Origin: Aldehydirespirator sp965205155
GTDB lineage: Bacteria > Actinomycetota > Acidimicrobiia > Acidimicrobiales > Aldehydirespiratoraceae
Direction of reading: 5' to 3'
Length of the DNA stretch: 64,000 nt
NCBI GenBank assembly: GCA_965205155.1
Contig: OZ242033.1
Coordinates: forward strand, 1,426,001-1,490,000
A program made the translations under genes and the position numbers. Of this stretch, positions 42,165 to 51,579 are shown one piece after another (the first letter of the stretch is position 1; the number at the start of each line of letters is the position of its first letter). The notes under the pieces are model-generated. The model had not been told where the DNA came from, searched no databases, and saw nothing but the letters and a program-made list of their open reading frames with translations.

Positions 42165-43298
42165 CTAGCCGGGGTTCCGTCCTCCTGAGGGCGCCGGCCC
42201 GATGGTTATCACAAGGCTGCCGACATGGCGCTTGCCGGCGAAGGCCTGCTGGGCGGCGTGGATCTCCTCCAACGGGTAGGTGCCGCCCACCACCGGCCTG
42301 ACCTCCCCCCGCTCGATGTAGCCGACGAGATCGGCGAACACTTGGGGGGCATAGACGGTCGCGCCGTGCAGCTGGAGGTCCTTCAGGTACAGAGTGCGCA
42401 GGTCGAGATCCACGACCGGCCCGGCGATGGCGCCGGAGGTGACATAGCGCCCACCCCGGCACAGCGCCTCCAGCCAACTCGGGAAGCTGCCGCCGCCGAC
42501 GACGTCGGCCACGACGTCGAAGCTTCCTCCGTTGGCTGCGGTGGCCGCCGCAACGACGTCTCCGGACTCTCGGGCTACAACCGCGTCGGCGCCCAGAGCC
42601 CTCACGCTGTTCCGTTTGGACGCGCCGGCGACGGCCACCACCCGGGCGCCGCGGCGCTTGGCCAGTTGCACCAGTGCGCTGCCCACGCCGCCGGAAGCGC
42701 CCGGGACCGCGATCGTCTCACCCGATTGCAGGTCCGCTCGCTGGAGCATGTGCTCCGCGGTCGACCACGAGCAGGCGAAGCTGGCCAACTCGATGTCCGA
42801 GAGTCCGACCGACACCGGATACACGTTCTCTTGGGGAACCGTGCAGTACTCGGCGTACCCGCCGTCGCGTTCGCTGCCCAGATAGCCGGCGAGGTCGCGA
42901 TCGGCAGGGCGGTCCCGATCGCGCAGCCATGGGTCGATCAACACTCGGCGGCCCGCCAAGCCCGTGTCCGCACCCTCACCGACTGCCACTACAACGCCCG
43001 CGATGTCGGCGCCTTGGATCCGGGGGAAGGACAGGCCGCCGCGACCCCAGGCCGAGTCCTCGGGGTCAGCCTCGGCGAACCCTTGCGAAGATGTGGCCGA
43101 GGTGACTGAGCGGCTGTACCAGCCGACACGGGTGTTGATGTCGGTGTTGTTCATGCCGCAGGCCGCCACCCGCACCAGCACGTCGCGGGGGCCGGGACTG
43201 GGCACGGGCACGTCGTCGCGCACCTCCAGCATCTCGGGCCCGCCCGTGCCCAGCAGCAACGCGGCCCGCATCACCGCAGGCGGATCAGAACCGGTCAC
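42165..43298 (-). CDS. Zinc-independent quinone oxidoreductase/alcohol dehydrogenase (MDR family)
   Basis: 377 residues. GroES-like N-terminus (RDVLVRVAACGMNNTDINTRVGWY) and Rossmann domain with AVPGASGGVGSALVQLAKRRGARVVAVAGASK. The catalytic zinc Cys/His set of true ADHs is not complete, so a quinone reductase or enoyl reductase type is more likely. ATG 43271 (MRAALLLG) could be the true start. Convergent with the leucine-rich-repeat gene. Confidence 0.8.
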   Translation of the reverse strand: MTGSDPPAVMRAALLLGTGGPEMLEVRDDVPVPSPGPRDVLVRVAACGMNNTDINTRVGWYSRSVTSATSSQGFAEADPEDSAWGRGGLSFPRIQGADIAGVVVAVGEGADTGLAGRRVLIDPWLRDRDRPADRDLAGYLGSERDGGYAEYCTVPQENVYPVSVGLSDIELASFACSWSTAEHMLQRADLQSGETIAVPGASGGVGSALVQLAKRRGARVVAVAGASKRNSVRALGADAVVARESGDVVAAATAANGGSFDVVADVVGGGSFPSWLEALCRGGRYVTSGAIAGPVVDLDLRTLYLKDLQLHGATVYAPQVFADLVGYIERGEVRPVVGGTYPLEEIHAAQQAFAGKRHVGSLVITIGPAPSGGRNPG

Positions 43299-43316
43299 GG
43301 CGGTCGACGGCTCCGA

Positions 43317-44084
43317 TCATGGTGCGAGCCGGTGCGCGTGCATGGCCTGGTAGTGGGGCAGGCAGGCGGCGTAAGCGTCTCTGAGGAGTTGGTTGTGGTC
43401 TATGGCCACATAGTCGCGTTTCTGGCGCGACAGCGTCGTGGACCCGGCGAGATTGGCATGCCAGGTGCCGGTCTCGTACCAGGTGAGATCGGATGCCTCG
43501 GTGATGCCCCACTGGAGCGCCTCCGGCTTGAAGTCGATCCCCACCGCATCGCACCATGCCGCGGTTACGCGGCGGGGGTCGTCCAGCATGTCGTCAGCGT
43601 CGATGACGGGAGGCGGGGTCCCGGTCCGTTGCGTCAGCAGGTCGAACAGCGCCCGCTGCTCGGCGAAACCGGTCTCGTCCAGGGTGAAGTCCGACCACTG
43701 GCCGTACATCGAGGTCAGCGCCTTGGCTGGGTCGCGGATCAAGAAGGAGTGGTTGAAGGCGTCGAGGAACGGCACTGGCGGGTCGTCGGGACTGCCGGCC
43801 GGGGCCACCCAGTCGTGCATGTGGGTGACGTAGTGGGGGAAGTCCTTCATGAACACCGGTCCCCGCCTAGCGGCCGCCACCAGCTCCTCCCAGACCGACT
43901 CGTAGCTGAGCTCCGGCCGGTGCTGGATGTGGCTGTCGGGCGGGCGGGTGTCGTTGCCGATCGAGTACCAGACCTCGCCGAAGGGCTCGTGCGCGATCTC
44001 GTGATCGCCGCGCTGGCTCATCATCCGCTCGAAGGCGGTCGAGGTCGAGCGGGGCACTGCCCACAGCACCAGGATCGGGATCAT
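43317..44084 (-). CDS. Sulfotransferase-like protein
   Basis: 255 residues. LVLWAVPRSTSTAFERMMSQ at the N-terminus is the 5'-phosphosulfate binding loop (PRSxSTxF), and SFLIRDPAKALTSMY gives the 3'-phosphate Arg/Ser motif (IRDPxxxxxS). DADDMLDDPRRVTAAWCDAVGI is typical of the branched-chain aminotransferase-like/sulfotransferase group seen in actinobacteria. Acceptor molecule unknown. Confidence 0.75.
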   Translation of the reverse strand: MIPILVLWAVPRSTSTAFERMMSQRGDHEIAHEPFGEVWYSIGNDTRPPDSHIQHRPELSYESVWEELVAAARRGPVFMKDFPHYVTHMHDWVAPAGSPDDPPVPFLDAFNHSFLIRDPAKALTSMYGQWSDFTLDETGFAEQRALFDLLTQRTGTPPPVIDADDMLDDPRRVTAAWCDAVGIDFKPEALQWGITEASDLTWYETGTWHANLAGSTTLSRQKRDYVAIDHNQLLRDAYAACLPHYQAMHAHRLAP

Positions 44085-44109
44085 GGGGTTCGCTCCCTCT
44101 GTCTAGGTT

Positions 44110-44160
44110 CTCCGCTCCTGTTCGCTCCGCTCACGGGCCGCTCGGGCCACGGCCTCGCTC
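44110..44160. repeat. Second interspersed repeat, copy 2
   Basis: Matches 9051-9102 closely, with the same CTCACGGGCCGCTCGGGCCA core. Lies in the 115-bp gap between the sulfotransferase start (44084) and the end of the dehydrogenase gene (44200). No other feature is visible in the gap. Confidence 0.7.
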
Positions 44161-44199
44161 GGCTTCTGCCGGATGTGATCATGGCAACAGGCTCGGCCT

Positions 44200-46665
44200 C
44201 TAGGCCCGCAGCCGGGTGTTCGTCGGATCGTGGACGGCCTCGTCCAGCACGCGGGCCGGCCGCAGGTCACCGACGACCCGGACCTCCAGCGCAGTGCCGG
44301 GCTCGGCGTGCTGGGGGGCCAGATAGGCGAAAGCCAGACTCTGGCCGGTGTGGAAACCGTAGGCGCCGGAGGTCACCAGGCCCACGGCCTCCCCGCCGGC
44401 GCAGACGCCGTCGGCTGCGTGCACATCGGCGTCGCCGGCTTCCACGGCCAGATAGGCGAGCCGCCACCGGTAGGGCTCGTCGCCCGAGGCCGCCCCGGCC
44501 CGGCGGGCCAGCAGCGCGTCGCGGCCCACGAAGTCGCCCTTGTCGGTCTTCACGAACCGGTGCAGCCCGGCCTCGTCCGGGTTGACGTCGTGGGTGAGCT
44601 CGCGGCTGGTGAAATAGCGCTTCTCCATGCGCAGCGAGTCCAGCGCATGGTTGCCCGCGTCGGCCACCCCCAACGGCTCGCCCGCGGCCCGAAGCGCGTC
44701 GTAGGCGGTGCCGAGATCCTCCACCGGCATATGGAGCTCCCAACCGAGCTCGCCGGTGAACCCCACCCTCAGAGCCCGCACGTTCGGCACGCCGGCCACC
44801 GTGATGATCTGCGCCCGCAACCATCCGAAGGCCTCGTTGCCCAGATCGGCGTCGGTGAGGCCGGCAAGCAGTTGTCGGGCCTCGGGCCCGGTGACGTTGA
44901 GCACCCCCAACTCCATGGACCGGGTCACCAGCTCGGCGTCGGCGCCGCTGGGCCAGTGCGTCTCGAAGAACTCCCGATCCTTGCCCTCGCCGGCGGCGGC
45001 CGACACCAGGTAGAGATGGTCGGAAGCCAGACGGGTGACGGTCAGTTCGCTCTCGATGCGAGCCTGCGGCGTCAGCAGGTATGTCAGGCCGATGCGTCCC
45101 ACCGCGGGAACGGTGTTGGTGGTGAGGCGGTCGAGCACCGCGGCCGCGTCGGGGCCTATCAGGTCGAACTTGGCGAAGGCGGTGGCGTCGAGGATCCCGA
45201 CCCGCTCCCGAACGGCCCGGCACTCCTCGGCCACAGCGTCGAACCAGCCGGTGTGGCGGAACGAGACCATGTCGTGGGTGGGCAGCCCGGCCGCGGCCGG
45301 GAACCACTTGGGGCGCTCCCAGCCGTAGACCTGGGTGAACACCGCGCCCTTGGCGTGCAGGCGCCCATAGAGGGGGGTGGTGCGGTAGGGACGCCCGGCC
45401 GGCCGCTCGAGGCCGGGCAACGGTGTCTGGTGGCGGTACTGGTGGTCCTCGGCCCCCTTCACCCGGCCGTAGGACATGATGTCGGCGCGGTCGATGTAGC
45501 CGAACCGGCGGGCGTCGTAGGCCCGCACGCTCACGCCGGTGGTGCCGTGCACCATCCAGCGGGCCAGCTCCCGGCCCAGGCCCGGACCGTCGGCGATGCC
45601 GACCTGCACGCCCACCATCTGCCAGAAGTTGGGCACGCCCGACGGCCCCAGCAGCGGCTCGCCGTCGGGCGGGTACGAGATGGCGCCGCAGATGACCTGC
45701 TTGATGCCCAGCGGCTCCAGCACCGGCATGCGCTCGAAGGCCCGGGCCAGCCACAGGCCGACCCGGTCGAAATCAGCGTCGAACAAGGGGTTCTCCAGCG
45801 ACCATTCCGGTCCATCGCCGTCGTGCCAGACGGCCTCGGCGCCGGCCTGCTCGTAGATCCCGATCAGGCCCGACTGCTGCTCCTGGCGCAGGTACCCCGA
45901 CACGTAGTCGTCGCGCACCACCGGCAGCTCGCGGTCGAGGTCGGCGAACTCGGGCACCGGCTCGGTCAGAAGGTAGGTGTGCAACACGTTGGCGATGGGC
46001 ACGTCAAGCCCGACCATGCGGGCCACCCGGTGCGCGTAGCAGCCGGCCGCGTTCACGACGTGCTCGGCATGCACGGTGCCCCGCTCGGTGTCCACGTCGA
46101 AGCTGCCGTCGCGGCGCCGCCTGATGCTCAGCACCCGGTTGCGCCGGCTGACGGCCGCACCCAGGTTGCGAGCGGCCCGCACCATGGCGTTGGCCGCGCC
46201 GGCGGGGTCGACGTGACCGTCGTCGGGCGTGTGGACCGCGCCGAGCATCCGGTCGGTCACGTAGAACGGATGGAGCTGAGCGATCCTCGACGGCGAGACC
46301 CACTCCAGGGCGTTGCCCACGTAGGTGGCCGGGCCGAGCTGGGCCCGCAGCCAGTCGACCTCCTCGGCGTTGTAGGCCACCCGCAGGCTGCCGCTGCGAT
46401 GCCACGAGGTGGCCACGCCGCTCTCGTCCTCCAGCGAGGCGTACAGCTCGCAGGCGTAGCGGCGGAACTCGGCCAGTGCGTAGCTCGACACCGAGTGGGT
46501 GACCTGGCCCGCCGCATGCCAGGTCGAGCCCGAGGTGAGCTCGGCCTTCTCGACGAGGAGGGTGTCGGCCCACCCCTCGTGGGCGAGGTGGTACAGCGCG
46601 CTGGCCCCGCAGATCCCGCCGCCGATGATCACGACCCGGACCGAGTCCGGCAGTCCTGCAGTCAC
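44200..46665 (-). CDS. FAD-dependent dimethylglycine/sarcosine dehydrogenase with GcvT-like C-terminus
   Basis: 821 residues from GTG 46665. The N-terminal FAD domain has VVIIGGGICGASALYHLAHEGW and VEKAELTSGSTWHAAGQ with the histidine (WHAAG) that covalently binds FAD in this family. The C-terminal half is a folate-binding GcvT/aminomethyltransferase domain (YTRLLT-type: FDLIGPDAAAVLDRLTTNTVP ... VGFTGELGWELHMP). Removes a methyl group from dimethylglycine or sarcosine onto tetrahydrofolate. Divergent from an aminotransferase and a Rieske oxygenase that could supply dimethylglycine. Confidence 0.87.
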   Translation of the reverse strand: MTAGLPDSVRVVIIGGGICGASALYHLAHEGWADTLLVEKAELTSGSTWHAAGQVTHSVSSYALAEFRRYACELYASLEDESGVATSWHRSGSLRVAYNAEEVDWLRAQLGPATYVGNALEWVSPSRIAQLHPFYVTDRMLGAVHTPDDGHVDPAGAANAMVRAARNLGAAVSRRNRVLSIRRRRDGSFDVDTERGTVHAEHVVNAAGCYAHRVARMVGLDVPIANVLHTYLLTEPVPEFADLDRELPVVRDDYVSGYLRQEQQSGLIGIYEQAGAEAVWHDGDGPEWSLENPLFDADFDRVGLWLARAFERMPVLEPLGIKQVICGAISYPPDGEPLLGPSGVPNFWQMVGVQVGIADGPGLGRELARWMVHGTTGVSVRAYDARRFGYIDRADIMSYGRVKGAEDHQYRHQTPLPGLERPAGRPYRTTPLYGRLHAKGAVFTQVYGWERPKWFPAAAGLPTHDMVSFRHTGWFDAVAEECRAVRERVGILDATAFAKFDLIGPDAAAVLDRLTTNTVPAVGRIGLTYLLTPQARIESELTVTRLASDHLYLVSAAAGEGKDREFFETHWPSGADAELVTRSMELGVLNVTGPEARQLLAGLTDADLGNEAFGWLRAQIITVAGVPNVRALRVGFTGELGWELHMPVEDLGTAYDALRAAGEPLGVADAGNHALDSLRMEKRYFTSRELTHDVNPDEAGLHRFVKTDKGDFVGRDALLARRAGAASGDEPYRWRLAYLAVEAGDADVHAADGVCAGGEAVGLVTSGAYGFHTGQSLAFAYLAPQHAEPGTALEVRVVGDLRPARVLDEAVHDPTNTRLRA

Positions 46666-46755
46666 CGGTGCGAAACTTATCCCCCCGGATCGGGCAAACT
46701 ACGTGATCAAGCGCCGGCCAACCGACGGCGTCAGGACAGGACACAGGAGGCGGAT

Positions 46756-47868
46756 GTGCACTTCTCGCACCCTGCTCTGGCTGCTCCGGAGTTCTACGTG
46801 CCCGGCCTGCCCGCCGACTATGTGGCCGAGCGCTACGGGATCGGCGCCGACGACATCGCCAAGCTCGGCTCCGCGGAGAATCCCCTGGGCGCCTCGCCGC
46901 TGGCCGTGCAGGCGATCCGGGAGCGGTTGGACGACCTGCACCTGTACCCGTCCTGGACGGCCGAGCCGCTGCGAGAGAAGATCTCGCTCGTCTACGGCGT
47001 CGAACCCGAGCGGGTGATGTGCGGAGCGGGCGAGACCGAGATCATCTCATGGCTCATCCGGGCGTTCTGCGAGCCGGGCGGGCGCATCCAGATGCCCGGT
47101 CCGTGCTTCCCGATCTACCACCTGTTCGCCGAGGCCGAGGACCGGGTGCCGGTCCTGGTGCACGACGCCACCGACCGAGCCACGATGGCGGTGGACGTCG
47201 ACGCCTACATCGACGCCATCAGCGACGACACCCGGATCGTGTTCGTCACCAACCCGCACAGCCCTTCGGGCACATGGATGACCGAGCGCGACGTGCGGCG
47301 CGTCGTCGAGGCGGCACCCACCGCGCTGGTGGTCCTCGACGAGGCCTACGTGCACTACTCCCACACTCCCGGGTACATCCACCTGGTCGACGACTACGAC
47401 AACTTGGTGGTGCTGCGCACGTTCTCCAAGGCGTTCGGCCTCGCGGGCCTGCGGGTCGGTTTCGGTGTCGGACCGAAGCCGGCGGTCGACGCGTGCCTGG
47501 CGGTCAAGCCGACGTGGAATATGGGCGTGCTCCAGACGGCCGGCGCGGCCGCCGCGCTCGACGACAAGGACCATCTCGACGCCACCGTGGCGATGATCTC
47601 GAAGGGTCGGGACCATGCGCAGGGCCGCTTCGCCGAACTCGACCGCTTCCGGATGGTTCCGGGCAGCCGGTCCAACTTCTTCCTGGTGGAGATCCTGGAT
47701 CCAGGCACCGATTCCACCAAGGTGTTCGAAGGGCTGCTGGAGCGAGGCGTGATCGTCAAGGACGGCTCGGTGTCGTTCCGGGGCCTCAACCGGCGCTTCC
47801 TGCGCTGCGACGCCAACCGGCCCGATCGCATGGACCGACTCGTGGACGCACTGGCGGACCTGCCGTGA
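46756..47868 (+). CDS. PLP-dependent aminotransferase (histidinol-phosphate aminotransferase-like)
   Basis: 370 residues from GTG 46756, with an ACAGGAGG ribosome site. Fold type I class II: KLGSAENPLGASPLAV, CGAGETEIISWLI, FVTNPHSPSGTWM, VLDEAYVHYS and the PLP lysine in RTFSKAFGLAGLRVGFG. Close to HisC, but it sits with a Rieske oxygenase and a methylamine dehydrogenase rather than his genes, so another amino-acid or amine substrate is likely. 21 bp before the Rieske gene. Confidence 0.85.
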   Translation: MHFSHPALAAPEFYVPGLPADYVAERYGIGADDIAKLGSAENPLGASPLAVQAIRERLDDLHLYPSWTAEPLREKISLVYGVEPERVMCGAGETEIISWLIRAFCEPGGRIQMPGPCFPIYHLFAEAEDRVPVLVHDATDRATMAVDVDAYIDAISDDTRIVFVTNPHSPSGTWMTERDVRRVVEAAPTALVVLDEAYVHYSHTPGYIHLVDDYDNLVVLRTFSKAFGLAGLRVGFGVGPKPAVDACLAVKPTWNMGVLQTAGAAAALDDKDHLDATVAMISKGRDHAQGRFAELDRFRMVPGSRSNFFLVEILDPGTDSTKVFEGLLERGVIVKDGSVSFRGLNRRFLRCDANRPDRMDRLVDALADLP

Positions 47869-47889
47869 CCAGCGAAGGGGGCTAGGGCT

Positions 47890-49086
47890 GTGGCTGACGA
47901 CAGCGTTACATCCGACGCGCCGCGGCGGCGTGGGCTGGCGGCCCGCTATTACACCGACGGCGAGGTCTTCGCCGCGGAGATGGACCGGGTGTTCGCCCGG
48001 AACTGGGTGATGGTGGGCCACGTGTCGGAAGTCGCCGAGCCGGGGATGGTCATCGCGGCGCGCGTCGGCGATGAGAGTGTGCTGGTGGTTAACGACGCCG
48101 GACAGCTCCGGGCCATGTTCAACGTGTGCCAGCACCGCGGCCACGAACTGGTCACGTCCAAGACGGCCCGCCTCGACCGGATCACCTGCCCCTACCACGC
48201 TTGGACGTACGGGCTCGACGGGCACCTGCTGCACGCCCGCGGCGAGGACGTGGGCGACGTGTGCGTCCCCGGTGTGCGGCTCGAGACCCTGGGCGGGTTC
48301 ATGTTCGTGAACCTGTCGGCGGACGCCGCTGCGCTGGCCGCGGTCGCCCCTGGAGTGCAGGACGAACTCCTCGCCCGGGTGCCGGACGCGCCCCGACGGG
48401 TGCTGTCGGCCCGGCTCACCCACGAGATGCGGGCCAACTGGAAGGTGGTGGTGGAGAACTACAACGAGTGCTACCACTGCCCCAACGTCCACAAGTGGTT
48501 CACGTCAGGGGTGGTGGCTCCCGGCAGCTACTGGATCGCGTCGGACGGCTCGGTGACGCGCCACGGCGCCGACCGCCCCAGCCGACCGCCCGCCTGGACC
48601 GGCGCCGACGCCGCCGGCGACGGCACCGACAATGGGGACGGAGCCGGCGATGGCATGGTCCAGACTGTCGGGGCCGGACACGAGGCCGCCGCCGGACGCC
48701 GGACCGGCAACGTCGAGGCTGCCGGGGACGGCTACAGGGCGTTCTTCGTGTGGCCGGTGTCGGCCATCCAGTGCTATCCCGGCGAAGTGGTCAACACCTT
48801 CCGCTGGGTGCCGTTGGCGGTGGACCGCACCCTGCTGATCCGTGAGTGGTGGTTCGACACCGCCGATCTGACCGAGGCCCAGTCGCGGCTCGTCTCCGAC
48901 GACTGGGAGAACACTGTCGCCGAGGACTTCGGGATCGTCGAGTCCGTGCAGCGTGGCGTCGCCAGCCGCGGCTACCGCCCGGGACCGTTGATCGAGGACC
49001 CGAGCGGCGTGTGCGGGGTGCACAGCGAGAACTCGGTGCGCCACCTCCAGGAACTTCTATTGGCGTCACTCGACGACATGGCGTGA
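47890..49086 (+). CDS. Rieske non-heme iron oxygenase, alpha subunit (betaine/choline/carnitine type)
   Basis: 398 residues from GTG 47890. The Rieske cluster ligands are in CQHRGH near 80 and CPYHAW near 99. The mononuclear iron site has ENYNECYHCPNVH near 189 with the third ligand later. The ECYHC form is seen in glycine betaine, choline and carnitine monooxygenases. Residues about 234-282 are an insertion rich in Gly, Ala and Asp (GADAAGDGTDNGDGAGDG), which looks like low-complexity expansion. With the adjacent dimethylglycine dehydrogenase it could start glycine betaine breakdown. A reductase partner is not present. Confidence 0.85.
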   Translation: MADDSVTSDAPRRRGLAARYYTDGEVFAAEMDRVFARNWVMVGHVSEVAEPGMVIAARVGDESVLVVNDAGQLRAMFNVCQHRGHELVTSKTARLDRITCPYHAWTYGLDGHLLHARGEDVGDVCVPGVRLETLGGFMFVNLSADAAALAAVAPGVQDELLARVPDAPRRVLSARLTHEMRANWKVVVENYNECYHCPNVHKWFTSGVVAPGSYWIASDGSVTRHGADRPSRPPAWTGADAAGDGTDNGDGAGDGMVQTVGAGHEAAAGRRTGNVEAAGDGYRAFFVWPVSAIQCYPGEVVNTFRWVPLAVDRTLLIREWWFDTADLTEAQSRLVSDDWENTVAEDFGIVESVQRGVASRGYRPGPLIEDPSGVCGVHSENSVRHLQELLLASLDDMA

Positions 49087-49156
49087 CGAAGTCCGGGCCT
49101 GGCCCCGCCCTCACCGCTCGCGTTGAGGCCGGTGCCTCCGTCGTGTGGAGAGTGCC

Positions 49157-50551
49157 ATGACATCCGGGCCGAGTTCCGCCCTCGACGGCCCGGAGTCCCA
49201 TGAGGGGTCCTTGTCGCAGGAGCTCGCCGAGTTCTTGAGCGGCTTGCACAGCCGGATCGGCCCGGCCCACATCGCAGCGGCCCGCAACTGCGTGATCGAC
49301 ACTCTTGGTGCCATCGCCTACGGGGTCGATCAGCAATGGTCGCAGGCCGCGGCCCGCTACGCCCTCGCCACCGGAGGTGAGGGGCCCTCGACCGTCGTGG
49401 GGTGGGACCGCAGCGCCACGCCGGCCATGGCCGCCTTCGCCAACGGCGCCGCGGCCCACGCCTTCGAACTCGACGACGTCCACGAGGAGGCTGTCAACCA
49501 TCCCGGTGCGGTGGTGGTGCCGGCCGCCCTCGCGGTGACCGAGGAGACCGGCGCCTCCGGTCTGGCATTCCTGGAGGCGGTGGTGGTCGGGTATGAGGCC
49601 ATGGGAAGGGCCGGTTTGGCGGTCGGGCCTCTCTCGCACATGCTGGCCGGCTTCCATCCCACCTCGATGTCGGGAGTGTTCGGAGCAGCCGCGGCGGCCG
49701 CCCACCTCCACGGCTTCGACGCGGCCCGCCTGAACGACGCCTTCGGCATCGCGGCCTCGCTGGCGTCGGGGACGATGGAGTTCGCAGCCTCGGGCGGGAT
49801 GGCCAAGCGGATCCACGCGGGACGGGCCGCCGAGGGCGGCATCATGGCCGCCTCGCTGGCCGCGGACGGGTTCGAGGGGGCCCGTGACGGTCTGGCCGGA
49901 ACCTACGGGTTCTGCCGGGTGTTCACCGACGATCCCCGCCCCGAACTGCTTGTCCGAGAACTCGGCCGGCGCTGGATGATCGACGAGATCACGATCAAGC
50001 CCTACGCGGCCTGCAGCGACGTCCATGCCATGATCCAGGCCACCGCGGAGTTGGTTGCCTCCCACGGCATCACTGCCGAGCAGATCGACCGTATCGCGGT
50101 GCACGGTCCGACCAAGGCTGCCGAACTCAACGACATGGACGGCACCACCTCGGTGATGGCCGCCCAGTACTCCGCCCGGTTCAACATCGCGGCCGCAGTG
50201 CTGGCCGACCCGGCCGACCCCGGCACCTATCATCCCGACCGCATCTCCGACCCAGCGCTGGCAGCCTTGCAGGCCAAGGTGGCCACGACGGTGCCCGATC
50301 CGGCCTTCGACGCCACCTACGCCTGGAAGCAGGGGGCTCGGGTAGAGATCACCACCACCGACGGCCGGGTGCTGGAACGGACCGTCCACGGACAGCGGGG
50401 ATCGATGCACGACCCGCTCAGCGACGAAGAGATCGAGCGCAAGTTCCACACGCTGGCCGGCAGTCGCCTCGACCCAGGCATCCCCGACATCGTTCGCTCG
50501 TTGCCGGACCGTCCGCTCAAGGACCTGACTCGTCACCTTCGACTGGGATGA
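49157..50551 (+). CDS. MmgE/PrpD family protein
   Basis: 464 residues from ATG 49157. AARNCVIDTLGAIAYGVDQQWSQAAARYA, AFANGAAAHAFELDDVHEEAVNHPGAVVVPAALAV, MAKRIHAGRAAEGGIMAA and KPYAACSDVHAMIQATAEL are the family's 2-methylcitrate dehydratase-type signatures. Members dehydrate 2-methylcitrate or related tricarboxylates, but many distant ones have unknown substrates. Ends 16 bp before copy D of the repeat family. Same strand as the Rieske gene. Confidence 0.85.
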   Translation: MTSGPSSALDGPESHEGSLSQELAEFLSGLHSRIGPAHIAAARNCVIDTLGAIAYGVDQQWSQAAARYALATGGEGPSTVVGWDRSATPAMAAFANGAAAHAFELDDVHEEAVNHPGAVVVPAALAVTEETGASGLAFLEAVVVGYEAMGRAGLAVGPLSHMLAGFHPTSMSGVFGAAAAAAHLHGFDAARLNDAFGIAASLASGTMEFAASGGMAKRIHAGRAAEGGIMAASLAADGFEGARDGLAGTYGFCRVFTDDPRPELLVRELGRRWMIDEITIKPYAACSDVHAMIQATAELVASHGITAEQIDRIAVHGPTKAAELNDMDGTTSVMAAQYSARFNIAAAVLADPADPGTYHPDRISDPALAALQAKVATTVPDPAFDATYAWKQGARVEITTTDGRVLERTVHGQRGSMHDPLSDEEIERKFHTLAGSRLDPGIPDIVRSLPDRPLKDLTRHLRLG

Positions 50552-50567
50552 ACGGTGCGCAACCCAG

Positions 50568-50614
50568 GAATTGGCAGCGTTTTGCTCGCTATGCGTGCGT
50601 ATTGCTGCAAGTTC
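50568..50614 (+). repeat. 47-bp repeat family, copy D (first of a pair)
   Basis: Left arm GAATTGGCAG, right arm CTGCAAGTTC (one mismatch), inner near-direct repeats GCGTTTTGC and GCGTATTGC around TCGCTATGCGT. Starts 17 bp after the MmgE/PrpD stop. Copy E follows at a 71-bp period. Confidence 0.9.
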
Positions 50615-50638
50615 GCGGCGGACCGGCGGGTGCCAGGG

Positions 50639-50685
50639 GAATTGGCAGCGTTTTGCTCGCTATGCGTGCGTATTGCTGCCAGTTC
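50639..50685 (+). repeat. 47-bp repeat family, copy E (second of a pair)
   Basis: Same as copy D except CTGCCAGTTC in the right arm. The 24-bp spacer between D and E is unrelated to that between B and C, but has the same length. It ends 56 bp before the SDR GTG. Confidence 0.9.
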
Positions 50686-50741
50686 GCGTCGCCTCGGGGT
50701 CCGTGGTTGTACGGGCCGTCCCCGGCGGGCAGGCTGACGCG

Positions 50742-51530
50742 GTGACCGCGCTTGACTTGAGTGGGGACTTTGCGGGCAGGGTTGGCGCTGCGCTGGTGGT
50801 GGGGGGCAGCGGCGGTCTCGGCTCGGTGATCGCGGTGGAGCTGGCCGCCCGCGGCAGCGACATGGCCCTCACGTACCGCAGCAACGCCGACGCGGCCGCC
50901 GCCACCGCGGCCGAGATCGAGCGACTTGGACGCCGGAGCTGGCTCGCGGCCGTCGACCTCACGGATGACGAGGGGGTGGCCGCGGCAGTTACGGAGTTGG
51001 CCGGGGTGGCGGGCGGCCTGCACACCATGGTGTACGCGGCCGGCCCTCATGTCCCGCAGGTTCACCTGAGCCGGGTGCAGCCGTCGGCGATGCGAGACCA
51101 ACTCGACGCCGACGCGGCCGGGTTCTTCGCCGCGGCCTCAGCCGCGCTGCCTCACCTGCGCCAGTCCAGGGGCAGCATCGTGGCCGTCACCACGGCCGGT
51201 CTCGGACGGTTCCCGGTGCGCGACGGCTTGAGCACCGTTCCCAAGGCCGCCGTCGAGGCCGCGGTTCGAGGTCTGGCCGCGGAGGAGGGGCGCTTCGGCG
51301 TGCGAGCCAACAGCGTGGGGCCCGGGATGCTGAGCGACGGCATGGCCCGGCGCCTGATGGCCTCGGGCGACCTGGACGACAGGGCGCTCAATGCGGCCCG
51401 GGCCAACATTCCCATGCGCAGCTTCGGCACGGCGGCCGACATCGCCGAGGCGGTGTGCTTCCTGGCCTCGGACCGGGCTCGCTACATCACCGGCCAGCAC
51501 CTGGCCGTCGACGGCGGCTACACGGCCTGA
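50742..51530 (+). CDS. Short-chain dehydrogenase/reductase, atypical active site
   Basis: 262 residues from GTG 50742. Rossmann motif ALVVGGSGGLGSVIAVELAARG, NxAG-like AAGPHVP, and the C-terminal SFGTAADIAEAVCFLASDRARYITGQHLAVDGGYTA are the SDR (FabG-like) pattern. The catalytic YxxxK reads STVPKAAVEAAV: lysine is present but the tyrosine is replaced by Ser. Either a non-canonical enzyme or one that has lost activity. Upstream of an acyl-CoA synthetase. Confidence 0.82.
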   Translation: MTALDLSGDFAGRVGAALVVGGSGGLGSVIAVELAARGSDMALTYRSNADAAAATAAEIERLGRRSWLAAVDLTDDEGVAAAVTELAGVAGGLHTMVYAAGPHVPQVHLSRVQPSAMRDQLDADAAGFFAAASAALPHLRQSRGSIVAVTTAGLGRFPVRDGLSTVPKAAVEAAVRGLAAEEGRFGVRANSVGPGMLSDGMARRLMASGDLDDRALNAARANIPMRSFGTAADIAEAVCFLASDRARYITGQHLAVDGGYTA

Positions 51531-51579
51531 GCGCCGGCTCGGGGCCCTCCACCGCGCCGGCTCGGGTAGCGTCGGAGCG

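Noticed and set aside
44230..47868. A very long open frame (about 1,200 codons) on the plus strand across the dimethylglycine dehydrogenase gene
   Set aside because: It is the antisense of the dehydrogenase up to about 46665; only the last third (from 46756) has protein-family features. High GC makes antisense frames stay open.
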